From the NCBI RefSeq assembly GCF_014322765.1, contig NZ_JAASTZ010000003.1, forward strand, positions 149,793 to 213,792: a stretch of 64,000 nt of DNA, given 5' to 3'. This document shows, in pieces, positions 9,254 to 17,629 of the stretch (its first letter is position 1; each line of letters opens with the position of its first letter). The notes below the pieces were generated by a model, which saw only the letters and a program-made list of their open reading frames with translations, did not search any database and was not told the origin of the DNA. The position numbers were made by a program, and so were the translations under genes. This DNA is from Listeria immobilis (GTDB taxonomy: Bacteria > Bacillota > Bacilli > Lactobacillales > Listeriaceae).

Positions 9254-10438
9254 CTATTTCAAGTCTGCTAAGAAACTTTTTCCGTATTCAGGCATTTTTA
9301 CATCAAAATTGTCTGCAACTGTTGCACCAAGATCGGCAAAAGTTTTTCGTAATTCTAGTTCTGAACCACCATTTTTAAAGCGAGGTGAGTACACTAGTAA
9401 TGGAACAAATTCGCGTGTATGATCTGTACCAGTATAGGTTGGGTCATTTCCGTGATCAGCAGTAATAATCAACAAATCATCCGCTGTTAGTTTTTCCATT
9501 ACTTCTTCTAAACGACCATCAAAGTCTACTAATGCATCCGCATAACCTTGTGGATCACGACGATGACCAAATAGCGCATCAAAGTCTACTAAGTTAAGGA
9601 AACTCATTCCGGTAAAGTCTTTGTCAAGAATAGAAATAAATTGATCCATTCCGTCCATATTAGATTTCGTACGAATAGATTCCGTCACACCTTCACCATC
9701 GAAAATATCAGAAATTTTCCCAATCGCAATGACTTCTTTACCACCGTCTTTAAGTGCATCCATCACAGTTGGTTTAAATGGTTTTAGCGCATAGTCATGA
9801 CGATTTGGTGTTCTTACAAATGCTCCAGGTTCTCCAACAAAAGGTCGCGCAATAATCCGGCCAAGCATATATGGGTCATCTAAAGTAATCTCACGACAGA
9901 ATTCGCAAATTTCGTATAGTTCTTCAAGTGGAACCACCTCTTCATGAGCCGCAATTTGCAGCACTGAATCAGCGGATGTATAAACGATTAAAGCTCCTGT
10001 TTTCACATGTTCTTCGCCAAGTTCAGCCATAATTTCTGTGCCGCTAGCAGGTTTATTACCAATTACTTTGCGACCAGTTTTTGCTTCGATTTGGTTAATT
10101 AATTCAGCTGGAAAGCCATCAGGAAAAACGCGGAATGGCGTATCAATATATAGTCCCATAATTTCCCAGTGACCTGTCATCGTATCTTTCCCATTAGAAG
10201 CCTCTTGCATTTTTGTATAGTATGCAAGTGGTTTTTCTGCTTTTTTAATTCCTTCTATTTCACGAATATTTGATAAGCCAAGTTTGCCCATTTCTGGCAT
10301 TTTTAATCCGCCAACAAATTTCGCAATATGGCCAAATGTATCTACATCAAAATCACCGAATTCTGCTGCATCTGGGGCTTCCCCGATACCAACTGAATCC
10401 ATTACAACTACATGTACTCGTTTAAATTTATCTGGCAT
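9254..10438 (-). CDS. deoB: Phosphopentomutase
   Basis: Interconverts (deoxy)ribose-1-phosphate and -5-phosphate, linking Pnp/Pdp to DeoC. It is 394 residues, alkaline-phosphatase fold; metal-binding and nucleophile motifs are [14 protein letters not shown] near the N-terminus, [11 protein letters not shown] (the Thr is the phosphoacceptor), and DHGNDPT with TDHTREFVP near the C-terminus. The ATG at 10438 follows AAGGATG. It is the middle gene of xerD-deoB-pnp. Confidence 0.95.
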   Translation of the reverse strand: MPDKFKRVHVVVMDSVGIGEAPDAAEFGDFDVDTFGHIAKFVGGLKMPEMGKLGLSNIREIEGIKKAEKPLAYYTKMQEASNGKDTMTGHWEIMGLYIDTPFRVFPDGFPAELINQIEAKTGRKVIGNKPASGTEIMAELGEEHVKTGALIVYTSADSVLQIAAHEEVVPLEELYEICEFCREITLDDPYMLGRIIARPFVGEPGAFVRTPNRHDYALKPFKPTVMDALKDGGKEVIAIGKISDIFDGEGVTESIRTKSNMDGMDQFISILDKDFTGMSFLNLVDFDALFGHRRDPQGYADALVDFDGRLEEVMEKLTADDLLIITADHGNDPTYTGTDHTREFVPLLVYSPRFKNGGSELELRKTFADLGATVADNFDVKMPEYGKSFLADLK

Positions 10439-10465
10439 ATTTACTCATCCTTTTCCATTATATTT

Positions 10466-11359
10466 TTAAGCACGCGGGTGAAATTGTTTGTATACATCTT
10501 TTAACCGCAGCTTGGTTACATGGGTATAAATTTGTGTAGTGGAGATATCCGCATGGCCAAGAAGTTCTTGTACTGAACGGAGATCCGCCCCATTTTCAAG
10601 TAAGTGTGTGGCAAATGAATGGCGCAAAGTATGCGGTGTAATCGGCTTTTCAATTCCCGACGCTTTCGCAATACCTTTTAATATTTTCCAAAATCCTTGT
10701 CTCGTAAGTCCTTGACCATGATGGTTTAAAAATACAAAATCATTGCGGTATTTCGGCTTTCTAAGTTTCGGTCTTGCTTCCTCTAAATACTTTTCTAACA
10801 CATTGGTTGCGGTTTTTCCAAGTGGAATGATTCTTTCTTTATCCCCTTTACCAATGGTTTGAATAAAGCCCATTTGTAAATGTAAATCATCCATTTTAAG
10901 CTGCACGAGTTCGGTCACACGAAGCCCCGTTGCATATAAAATTTCCATCATCGCTTGGTCTCTAAGCCCGAGCGGTGTACTTATATCTGAGGAACGAAGC
11001 AATAATTCTACATCATCTAAATTTAATACTTTTGGCAACCCTTGCGCTTGTTTTGGCGTTTCAATTTGAATCATTGGGTCGTGGGACATTTTCCCATCGT
11101 GCATTAAGTAATGAAAAAAAGACCGCAACGAAGCAATATATCTTGCAACGCTTCTTGCTGATTTTCCTTCATTTCGCGCAAACGCCATAAATCCAACGAT
11201 ATCGCTTCTTTTAAGAGTGTTTGGATCAGTAAAATTACTCGCTGTATTCATATAAGAAACAAAATAATGTATATCCCGTTCGTAAGCTTTTATCGTATTC
11301 TGTGATAAGCCCTTCTCTACAATTAAAAAATGTAAAAAATCATCTATTAAATCATTCAT
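10466..11359 (-). CDS. xerD: Tyrosine recombinase XerD
   Basis: Resolves chromosome dimers at dif with XerC. It is 297 residues from the ATG at 11359 (GGAGG eight bases upstream; the frame runs five codons further). The N-terminal SAM-like domain covers about 1-85. The catalytic domain has Arg in ATGLRVTELV, Lys in GKGDKERIIP, HTLRHSFATHL, the second His in LGHADISTTQIY and the Tyr nucleophile in QIYTHV. The order xerD-deoB-pnp after fur mirrors B. subtilis ripX-drm-pupG. It shares its promoter with nucleoside catabolism genes although its role is DNA maintenance. Confidence 0.95.
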   Translation of the reverse strand: MNDLIDDFLHFLIVEKGLSQNTIKAYERDIHYFVSYMNTASNFTDPNTLKRSDIVGFMAFARNEGKSARSVARYIASLRSFFHYLMHDGKMSHDPMIQIETPKQAQGLPKVLNLDDVELLLRSSDISTPLGLRDQAMMEILYATGLRVTELVQLKMDDLHLQMGFIQTIGKGDKERIIPLGKTATNVLEKYLEEARPKLRKPKYRNDFVFLNHHGQGLTRQGFWKILKGIAKASGIEKPITPHTLRHSFATHLLENGADLRSVQELLGHADISTTQIYTHVTKLRLKDVYKQFHPRA

Positions 11360-11381
11360 AAGCGTTTCCTCCACAAGTCCT

Positions 11382-11418
11382 ATTCTAACACGTTCCGCTT
11401 CAAGTGAAAACGTTTAAG
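11382..11418 (-). promoter_or_regulatory. Promoter of xerD-deoB-pnp with an overlapping cre-like site
   Basis: Minus-strand -35 TTTTCA (plus 11405-11410), 17-base spacer, -10 TAGAAT (plus 11382-11387). The plus-strand sequence TGAAAACGTTTAAG at 11405-11418 matches the CcpA cre consensus TGNAANCGNWWNCA at all but the last two conserved positions and covers the -35 box. CcpA repression is inferred. Confidence 0.5.
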
Positions 11419-11471
11419 CGATGAAAAAAACATGTAATACTTTTCGCACAATTCAGTTCACGTTTTTTCAC

Positions 11472-11502
11472 AAAAAAAGTTTGAGACAGATTATCTCAAA
11501 CT
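11472..11502 (-). terminator. Terminator after fur
   Basis: AGTTTGAGA at 11479-11487 pairs with TCTCAAACT at 11494-11502, followed on the minus strand by seven T. Confidence 0.9.
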
Positions 11503-11505
11503 CAC

Positions 11506-11964
11506 TTAACCATTATTCTTTTTTGATTTTTGTCTGCACTCGGCACATACACCTTGAAAAGTTAGACGATGATCTTTTACAAGAAAATGCCATTTTGATT
11601 CAATTATTTTTTCTACATCTTCTAATAAATCTTCTTGGATTTCCTCTACGGAACCACATTCTAAACAAACAAGATGATGATGGAAATGCTTGGCGCCTTC
11701 TTGTCGTAAATCATAACGAGATACACCATCACCAAAGTTAATTTTATCTACTACACGAAGCTCTGTTAATAGCTCTAATGTTCTATAAACCGTTGCAAGT
11801 CCAGTATCAGGCGCAATATCTTTTACACGCAAGAAAACTTCCTCTGCACTTAAATGATCTTTTTCATTTTCAAGTAAAACGCGAACAGTTGCCTCTCGTT
11901 GTGGAGTTAATTTATAACTAGCATCATGAAGTTGTGCTTTAATGCGTCCAATACGCCCTTCCAT
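11506..11964 (-). CDS. fur: Ferric uptake regulator Fur
   Basis: Iron-responsive repressor, 152 residues. The winged-helix DNA-binding domain (YKLTPQREATVRVL to TVYRTLELL) occupies about 1-85. The dimerisation/metal domain has HFHHHLVC and two CxxC pairs (CLEC, CAEC) for the structural zinc. The frame is open to 12066, but the ATG at 11964 directly follows AGGGAGGAACC and gives the usual family length. HFHHHLVCLECG followed by CAEC and the location next to fhu support Fur rather than PerR or Zur. Its promoter holds a perfect PerR box and a Fur-like box. Confidence 0.93.
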   Translation of the reverse strand: MEGRIGRIKAQLHDASYKLTPQREATVRVLLENEKDHLSAEEVFLRVKDIAPDTGLATVYRTLELLTELRVVDKINFGDGVSRYDLRQEGAKHFHHHLVCLECGSVEEIQEDLLEDVEKIIESKWHFLVKDHRLTFQGVCAECRQKSKKNNG

Positions 11965-12007
11965 TCTGGTTCCTCCCTTAGTTGCAATAACAAGTTGTCT
12001 TTCTAAA

Positions 12008-12022
12008 TTATCATCATTATCA
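12008..12022 (-). promoter_or_regulatory. Fur-box-like site downstream of the fur promoter
   Basis: Minus-strand TGATAATGATGATAA matches the 7-1-7 Fur box TGATAATNATTATCA at 12 of 14 positions. It lies about 16-30 bases past the -10, consistent with autoregulation (inference). Confidence 0.5.
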
Positions 12023-12037
12023 TTTAACAATAAATAC

Positions 12038-12066
12038 AGTTTATAATAATTATAAATAAAATGCAA
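12038..12066 (-). promoter_or_regulatory. fur promoter with a perfect PerR box
   Basis: Minus-strand -35 TTGCAT (plus 12061-12066), 17-base spacer, -10 TAAACT (plus 12038-12043). The palindrome TTATAATAATTATAA at plus 12041-12055 matches the PerR consensus TTATAATNATTATAA at all 14 defined positions and occupies the spacer and part of the -10. PerR repression of fur is known in Bacillus and Listeria; here it is inferred from the site. Confidence 0.85.
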
Positions 12067-12111
12067 GCTTGGAAATCCTTTTCCAACCTATTAAATTCCT
12101 CGTATTCAATT

Positions 12112-12152
12112 CCTATTGCTTATGTTTACTAACATATCACAAAAGCAATAGG
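12112..12152. other. Nested hairpin between fhuG and fur
   Basis: CCTATTGCTT at 12112-12121 pairs with AAGCAATAGG at 12143-12152. Inside it TATGTT pairs with AACATA. No strong T run follows on either strand, so it is not a textbook terminator; it could shield the 3' end of the fhuBG mRNA. Confidence 0.45.
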
Positions 12153-12206
12153 CTGTCTACAATCATTATCAATTACTATAAAATTTCTCGTTATTTATAA
12201 TAATTC

Positions 12207-13229
12207 TTATTTAGCTTTAGCAAGAAGAAATAAGAAATACGGGGCACCAATAACCGCCACGACAATACCAGCAAATATTTCGGAAGGTTGAATAATTAAA
12301 CGTCCAATTGTATCCGCTAAAAGTAATAATAAGCCGCCAGCAAGTGCAGAAGTCACCATTACAAAACGATGCGCTGAACCGACTAATCTCCTAGCAATAT
12401 GCGGTCCAATTAGTCCAATAAACGCTATCCCGCCACTAACAGAGACACAAGCTGCGGCAAGACCAACTGCGACAATTAATAGAAGAAATTTTTCTCGTTC
12501 AACACGAACACCAAGTCCAGTCGCTACTTGATCACCGAAAGAAAGAACATCTAGTGTCTTCACTTTCATAAAAGCAATCGCACCTAAAACGATCAACCAG
12601 GGTAAAAGCGCATAAACATATTGCCAACTAGATGCCCAGATATTTCCCGCCATCCATTCTGCATACCGTTGATAATTTTGTGGATCCAGTCGAATACTTA
12701 AAAGTGTAATCAGTGCTGCAATTGCCGCCGCAACAGCAATCCCAGTTAAAAGTAAGCGATTAGGCAACAAACCTTCTTTTCGACTATAAGAAAGACCATA
12801 CACGACAAACGCAGTCAAAATCGCACCAATAAATCCGATAAATGGCATAAATAAAACAGGCACTTCCATGGTTGAAGGGAAGAAAGAAATATAAAGCATA
12901 ACAGCTAAACCAGCACCATTATTTATCCCTAAAATTCCTGGATCAGCAAGTCCATTTCCAGAAATGCCTTGTAAAATTGTTCCCGAAACAGCTAAACCAG
13001 CGCCAACCAAAAGTGCGATAACAATTCTTGGCAATCGAAACTCTGTCACGATAAGTTGAGTGCCTGGGTCCGCCATCCCAAAGAATGACTTTATTACTTC
13101 TAAAAATGGTAATTTAGAATAACCTGCATTGACACTATATGTAAATATAATAAAAATAAATAAACTTAAAATAATAATAGTCCATATCCGCTGTGATTTT
13201 TTCCTTTTTTCTGCTGCAGTCATATACAT
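12207..13229 (-). CDS. fhuG: Hydroxamate siderophore ABC transporter permease FhuG
   Basis: One of two permeases that move ferric hydroxamates through the membrane. It is 340 residues with about nine to ten hydrophobic helices of the FecCD family. The conserved EFRLPRIVIALLVGAGLAVSG lies after the first helix, and the ATPase-coupling loop with GLIGPHIARRLVG is near residue 275. AGGAGG lies eight bases before the ATG, and the start overlaps the fhuB stop by one base (TAATG), so it is co-translated with fhuB. Substrate assignment rests on similarity to Listeria/Bacillus Fhu. Confidence 0.88.
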   Translation of the reverse strand: MYMTAAEKRKKSQRIWTIIILSLFIFIIFTYSVNAGYSKLPFLEVIKSFFGMADPGTQLIVTEFRLPRIVIALLVGAGLAVSGTILQGISGNGLADPGILGINNGAGLAVMLYISFFPSTMEVPVLFMPFIGFIGAILTAFVVYGLSYSRKEGLLPNRLLLTGIAVAAAIAALITLLSIRLDPQNYQRYAEWMAGNIWASSWQYVYALLPWLIVLGAIAFMKVKTLDVLSFGDQVATGLGVRVEREKFLLLIVAVGLAAACVSVSGGIAFIGLIGPHIARRLVGSAHRFVMVTSALAGGLLLLLADTIGRLIIQPSEIFAGIVVAVIGAPYFLFLLAKAK

Positions 13230-14254
13230 TATAAGTTCCTCCTTTCTTTACGAGCAATATAAAGGAAGAAAGGAACTCCAATTAAAGCGAAAACCACGCT
13301 AATTGGCGTTTCATATGGCGGGTTAATCGTTCTTGCTACAATATCAGCAACCAGTGTTAAAAACGCCCCAACAACTGCTGAGCAAGGAATAATCCACCGA
13401 TAGTCTACCCCTACTAAATAGCGGACCAAATGAGGCACAATTAAACCAATAAATCCAACCGGACCAACTACAGATACAGCTAAGCCCGCTAAAACAAGCA
13501 CGACGAGCATGGAAGCAATTTTAACTAAGGTAGTATTTTCGCCAAGACCAATTGCAATATCATCGCCTAAACTTAAAATGGTAATAGACTTACTTAAAAG
13601 TAGTGCTACAATTAATGCGCCCAGTAACCATGGCCAAATTGCCGCAAGTTGACCCCATTTCACACCAGCAACTCCACCAGCATACCAAAATGCCAAATCC
13701 TGACTTAATTTAAAGTAAATCGCAATCCCCTCACTCAACGCAGTCAAAAGTGAACTAACCGCTGCCCCAGCAAGTACTAATCGTGTTGGTGACATGGCAC
13801 TACCTGCAATGGAACTAACACCAAACACCATAAACGCCCCAATTGCCGCTCCAACAAAAGAAAAAATTATTAACGAATTATAACTAAGACCTGGCATAAA
13901 AGCAAAACAAATTGCTACCATAAAAGTAGAACCAGCATTTAGTCCTAAAAGTCCAGAGTCAGCAAGCGGATTCCTTGTAATCCCTTGCATAATGGCCCCT
14001 GCCACGGCAAATGCGGCACCAATCGCCATATCAGCAATTACCCTTGGAACACGCAAACTCCGTATAATCTGGTGGTCTGTTTCTGAGCTGTTATAATGAA
14101 AGAGCGCATCCCAGACAGTACTTAATTGAATATCTGCCGCTCCAACTGCAATGCCAAATAGCGCCATAATAAGGAGCGCTACAAGCCCAGCTGTAAGTAT
14201 AAAAATAGCAACAGCTGGTCTTGTGTTCATTTTTAACTGTTTTGACTTATCCAT
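13229..14254 (-). CDS. fhuB: Hydroxamate siderophore ABC transporter permease FhuB
   Basis: Partner permease of FhuG, 341 residues from the ATG at 14254 (AAGGAA about ten bases upstream; a GTG two codons earlier at 14260 is too close to it). FecCD-family helices with SLRVPRVIADMAIGAAFAVAG near residue 65 and the coupling loop GLIVPHLVRYLVG near 275. It is separated from fhuD by about 100 bases that contain its own promoter and a perfect Fur box, so fhuBG can be expressed apart from fhuD. Confidence 0.88.
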   Translation of the reverse strand: MDKSKQLKMNTRPAVAIFILTAGLVALLIMALFGIAVGAADIQLSTVWDALFHYNSSETDHQIIRSLRVPRVIADMAIGAAFAVAGAIMQGITRNPLADSGLLGLNAGSTFMVAICFAFMPGLSYNSLIIFSFVGAAIGAFMVFGVSSIAGSAMSPTRLVLAGAAVSSLLTALSEGIAIYFKLSQDLAFWYAGGVAGVKWGQLAAIWPWLLGALIVALLLSKSITILSLGDDIAIGLGENTTLVKIASMLVVLVLAGLAVSVVGPVGFIGLIVPHLVRYLVGVDYRWIIPCSAVVGAFLTLVADIVARTINPPYETPISVVFALIGVPFFLYIARKERRNL

Positions 14255-14296
14255 CTGCACAAATTCCTTCCATTTGATATCTCTGCTCGTTTTAGG

Positions 14297-14352
14297 TGAT
14301 AATAATTATCAATCGCAAAGAAAATTATATCAATTTACCTCGCTAATCGCAA
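14297..14352 (-). promoter_or_regulatory. fhuBG promoter and perfect Fur box
   Basis: Minus-strand -35 TTGCGA (plus 14347-14352), 17-base spacer, -10 TATAAT (plus 14324-14329). TGATAATAATTATCA at 14297-14311 matches the 7-1-7 Fur consensus at every position and lies at the start-site region. Confidence 0.9.
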
Positions 14353-14355
14353 TAT

Positions 14356-15297
14356 TTAGTTGGAATCAAGTAATTTATCTACTATAATATCTAGCTGACC
14401 TTCAACGGCTAAAGGATCATAATAAAACATTGTATCAAAATCCATTTGGTAAACATTTCCTGCTTTATAGGTAGGTAAGTTTTTCCAAATTGGCGAATTC
14501 GTTAATTCTTGTAGTGTTTTTTCACCATCTTTCGCATCACTAGAGGAATTCTTTGTTATAAACATTCGATCTGCTGCATATTCAGGTAGAACTTCTAATG
14601 AAATCTTCTGCCAATCTTGACCGTCTAATACATCTTTTTTAATTTTTGCTGGTGCATTTAGTTCTAGGGCGTTATAAATTGCTTGACCACCACGTCCCAT
14701 ATTTTGACCCATAACGTAAAAATCTTTATCTTGGACCTCATAAATACCAATAGTTTCATCCGCATCAAGTTTTCCAGCTAATTTTGCTTTTGCCGCTTTA
14801 GCCTTTTGATGAAAACTATCAATCCATGCCTCTCCAGCTTTTTTTTCACCAACCAAATCAGCAATCTGGCGTACATCTTCTTCTACTGTTTTAGAAGTTG
14901 CATATGGAATTAAAACAGTTGGCGCAATTTTAGACATTTGTTCGAACTCATCTTCTTTTGAAACAACAATTAAATCCGGTTTTAATTCTGCTACTTTTTC
15001 CGCAGAAACAGGATCACCGATGTCTTCTATCCCAGCTATCTTTCCATTAAGAAATGGGTTTTCCAATTGTTTTTCTCTGGCACCAACTGGTTTTAAACCC
15101 AGTAAGACAATATTTCCTAAGTATTCTGAAGCAACTATCCGTTTTGGATGCGCTGGTATTTCGACTTTTTCACCATTCGTCATTGTATAAGTACGCATTT
15201 CGACTTTTTCATTATCGGCCGATTTATTATTTCCACAAGCACCCATAACTCCTACAGTTAAAAGCACCATTAGTAACAAACTAATTCTTTTTTTCAA
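14356..15297 (-). CDS. fhuD: Ferric hydroxamate-binding lipoprotein FhuD
   Basis: Extracellular membrane-anchored receptor that delivers ferrichrome-type siderophores to FhuBG. It is 313 residues: lipoprotein signal with a hydrophobic core and lipobox VMGAC (Cys21), then a periplasmic-binding-protein class III fold with VASEYLGNIVLLGLKPVG, DLIVVSKEDEFEQMSKIAPT and a long bridging helix around residue 155. The start is TTG after AGGGGGAAG; no better ATG exists. It has its own Fur-box promoter, shared as a divergent region with fhuC. Confidence 0.92.
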   Translation of the reverse strand: MKKRISLLLMVLLTVGVMGACGNNKSADNEKVEMRTYTMTNGEKVEIPAHPKRIVASEYLGNIVLLGLKPVGAREKQLENPFLNGKIAGIEDIGDPVSAEKVAELKPDLIVVSKEDEFEQMSKIAPTVLIPYATSKTVEEDVRQIADLVGEKKAGEAWIDSFHQKAKAAKAKLAGKLDADETIGIYEVQDKDFYVMGQNMGRGGQAIYNALELNAPAKIKKDVLDGQDWQKISLEVLPEYAADRMFITKNSSSDAKDGEKTLQELTNSPIWKNLPTYKAGNVYQMDFDTMFYYDPLAVEGQLDIIVDKLLDSN

Positions 15298-15316
15298 TAT
15301 ACTTCCCCCTTACAAT

Positions 15317-15363
15317 TGATAATGTTTCTCAATTAGTATAGCGAAATATTTCATTTGATGCAA
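15317..15363 (-). promoter_or_regulatory. fhuD promoter and Fur box
   Basis: Minus-strand -35 TTGCAT (plus 15358-15363), 17-base spacer, -10 TATACT (plus 15335-15340). TGATAATGTTTCTCA at 15317-15331 matches the Fur box at 12 of 14 positions, just downstream of the -10. Confidence 0.8.
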
Positions 15364-15383
15364 CTTGTTTTATTGACTAAGAC

Positions 15384-15434
15384 TTGCATTTTTGTTAGAA
15401 AAACTCTATACTTAAGCATTGAGAATGATTATCA
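15384..15434 (+). promoter_or_regulatory. fhuC promoter and Fur box
   Basis: -35 TTGCAT at 15384-15389, 17-base spacer, -10 TATACT at 15407-15412. TGAGAATGATTATCA at 15420-15434 matches the Fur box at 13 of 14 positions. The box covers a spurious upstream ATG at 15419, which argues for the fhuC start at 15461. Confidence 0.88.
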
Positions 15435-15460
15435 TTTTAATTGAAATTGGAGCGATAAAA

Positions 15461-16285
15461 ATGAAAGACTTGCATACCGATAATCTACAAATTTCCTACG
15501 ATAAACGAATCATTGTGGATAGTTTAGATATAGCCATTCCATCAAATAAAATAACTGCTCTAGTTGGAGCAAATGGTTCTGGGAAGTCCACTATATTAAA
15601 AACAATGTCCCGATTAATGAAACCAAGCCAAGGTGCGGTGTATTTAGACGGTAAAAGCATTCATAGTCAGCCAACCAAAGAAATCGCCAAGCAGTTAGCA
15701 ATTTTACCTCAAAACCCTTCTGCTCCAGATGGTTTAACGGTTTTCGAATTAATTTCTTATGGCCGTTCTCCTCATCAAAGCAGTTTTAAATCCATTACTG
15801 CAAAAGATCGAGAAATTATTTTCTGGTCGCTAAGAGTAACCAATTTAACCGAGTTTGCGGATCGTCCGATTGATAGTTTGTCAGGTGGACAGCGCCAAAG
15901 AGCTTGGATTGCAATGGCCCTTGCTCAAGAGACAGATGTTTTATTTTTAGATGAACCAACGACATTCTTAGATATGACGCACCAATTAGATGTATTAAAT
16001 TTACTCAAACAATTAAACCAATCAGAAAACCGCACGATTGTTATGGTTGTACATGACTTAAATCATGCATCGCGATACGCCCATCACATGATTGCAATTA
16101 AAGCGGGACAAGTAGTAGCTGAAGGAACGCCGGTTAGTGTAATGACCGAAGAAACATTGGAAGATGTCTTTAATATCAAAGCCGATATTTTAATTGATCC
16201 ACGAAGCGGTGTCCCTCTTTGCCTGCCTTATGAAACTTGCAATGGTTGTGAAATTGTAAAGGAGCTTGATTCAATTGCCAAATGA
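15461..16285 (+). CDS. fhuC: Ferrichrome ABC transporter ATPase FhuC
   Basis: Energises FhuBG. It is 274 residues with Walker A GANGSGKST near residue 40, Q-loop in LPQNPSAP, signature LSGGQRQRAWIA near 140, Walker B VLFLDEPTTFLD and H-loop VVHDLNHA. The frame opens at 15419, but that ATG sits inside the Fur box; the ATG at 15461 follows TTGGAGCG. It is co-transcribed with the following flavoprotein, whose start lies inside the fhuC 3' end. Confidence 0.93.
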   Translation: MKDLHTDNLQISYDKRIIVDSLDIAIPSNKITALVGANGSGKSTILKTMSRLMKPSQGAVYLDGKSIHSQPTKEIAKQLAILPQNPSAPDGLTVFELISYGRSPHQSSFKSITAKDREIIFWSLRVTNLTEFADRPIDSLSGGQRQRAWIAMALAQETDVLFLDEPTTFLDMTHQLDVLNLLKQLNQSENRTIVMVVHDLNHASRYAHHMIAIKAGQVVAEGTPVSVMTEETLEDVFNIKADILIDPRSGVPLCLPYETCNGCEIVKELDSIAK

Positions 16286-17273
16286 TCTCTATGATGTGAC
16301 CATTATCGGTGCAGGGCCTATTGGTCTTTTTGCTGCTTTTTATAGCGGTCTTCGGTCCATGAAGACGAAAATTATCGATGCCGAACCAGCTGTTGGTGGC
16401 AAAGTACGTTATTTTTTTCCTGGAAAAATTATTCGTGATATTGGTGGAATCCCTGCTATTACTGGTGCGGATCTAATAGCTAATTTAAAAGAACAAGCAG
16501 AGACTTTCCATCCAACCATTGTCTGTAATGAGCGTGTAGTAGACGTCACTAAGTTATCTAATGGCACTTTTCAATTAACTACTCAAAATGGGACAATCCA
16601 TTTTTCTAAAACGATTGTTATCGCGACAGGTAGTGGTACTTTTGAAGTTAATCGCTTAGACGCTTTACATGCTGAAAATTTTCCTGACGCTATTTTCTAT
16701 GATGTAAAAAATCTGGAACAGTTTCGTGACAAAGTTGTCGCTGTTTCTGGTGGCGGAAATTCTGCAATTGATTGGGCGCATACATTAGAGCCTATTGCAA
16801 AAGAAGTTCATTTAATATATCGTGGGGAAGATTTTAAAGCACATGAGGAGCGTGTAAAAGCCTTAAAAAGTTCCCGTGTTCAAATTCATATCCATCATGA
16901 AATGAGCGCTTTATTTGGAATTAACGACCGATTAACTGCTACGACACTTTACTGCAATCAAACAAACAGCACTAAAACTATTTCAACAGATGCCCTTTTT
17001 ATCAATCATGGTGTTAAAGTAGATTTAGGAACAATGGCTGAATGGGGCTTTACATTAACAGATTTTGGCATTCTTGTTGATGATGAAATGAAAACAACGA
17101 TTCCAGGAATTTTTGCTTGCGGAGATAGTGCTGCTTACCCGAGAAAAATTCGTATTATCGCAGCTGGTTTACATGAGGGTCCGATAGCAATTAATAGCGC
17201 AAAAAAATATTTAGAACCAAATGCTGCTGATGAAGCAATGATTAGTACGCATCACGAGAAATTTATTCATTAG
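16275..17273 (+). CDS. Ferredoxin/flavodoxin-NADP+ reductase-like flavoprotein, possible siderophore-iron reductase
   Basis: A 332-residue FAD/NAD(P) two-domain oxidoreductase. FAD motif GAGPIGLFAAFYSG at about residue 13, NADPH motif SGGGNSAIDWA near 155 and C-terminal FAD motif GIFACGDSAAYP. It lacks the CxxC of thioredoxin reductase, so it belongs to the type 2 FNR (YumC) group; S. aureus IruO is a member that reduces siderophore and haem iron. AAGGAG is ten bases before TTG 16275 but only one base before TTG 16266, so the former is chosen. The frame overlaps the fhuC end. Position behind a Fur box suggests release of iron from imported siderophores (inference). Confidence 0.85.
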   Translation: MPNDLYDVTIIGAGPIGLFAAFYSGLRSMKTKIIDAEPAVGGKVRYFFPGKIIRDIGGIPAITGADLIANLKEQAETFHPTIVCNERVVDVTKLSNGTFQLTTQNGTIHFSKTIVIATGSGTFEVNRLDALHAENFPDAIFYDVKNLEQFRDKVVAVSGGGNSAIDWAHTLEPIAKEVHLIYRGEDFKAHEERVKALKSSRVQIHIHHEMSALFGINDRLTATTLYCNQTNSTKTISTDALFINHGVKVDLGTMAEWGFTLTDFGILVDDEMKTTIPGIFACGDSAAYPRKIRIIAAGLHEGPIAINSAKKYLEPNAADEAMISTHHEKFIH

Positions 17274-17306
17274 TATTTTCATGATAGTTAGCATCATTTG
17301 AAATCA

Positions 17307-17342
17307 AAAAAGCATTCCATTATTTAAAACGGAATGCTTTTT
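17307..17342 (+). terminator. Terminator after the fhuC-reductase unit
   Basis: AAAAAGCATTCC at 17307-17318 pairs with GGAATGCTTTTT at 17331-17342. The rest of the gap to xpaC (17343-17629) holds AT-rich sequence; a possible -10 TATGAT at 17455-17460 has no good -35, so the xpaC promoter is not assigned. Confidence 0.88.
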
Positions 17343-17629
17343 GCTTCATTCTACACCGATTAAGCGATTTACTTCTTATTTTTTCACTATAAGATAACTA
17401 AGTCCGAGTTTAATTTACATCGCACGACTGATAACATCTATTTTCTAAATATGGTATGATAAGGACAAATAAAGTACACTTTCTAAAACATAAAAATCCT
17501 TCAACTTGCCTAGTTACGAGATACTAAATATACTTAACTAGTAGATTGCTTGCAGTATCATTTGTTTTTAGAAAAATATACCTAGAAAAGCGGACCTTTC
17601 AAACAGGTACTTAAAGGAGAAGATGTATA

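Noticed and set aside
12197..12212. Second PerR-like palindrome at the fhuG stop
   Set aside because: Only about 12 of 14 matches in AT-rich sequence and not at any promoter.
15419..15460. Longer N-terminus for FhuC from ATG 15419
   Set aside because: That ATG lies within the Fur box and has no ribosome binding site; ATG 15461 has one.
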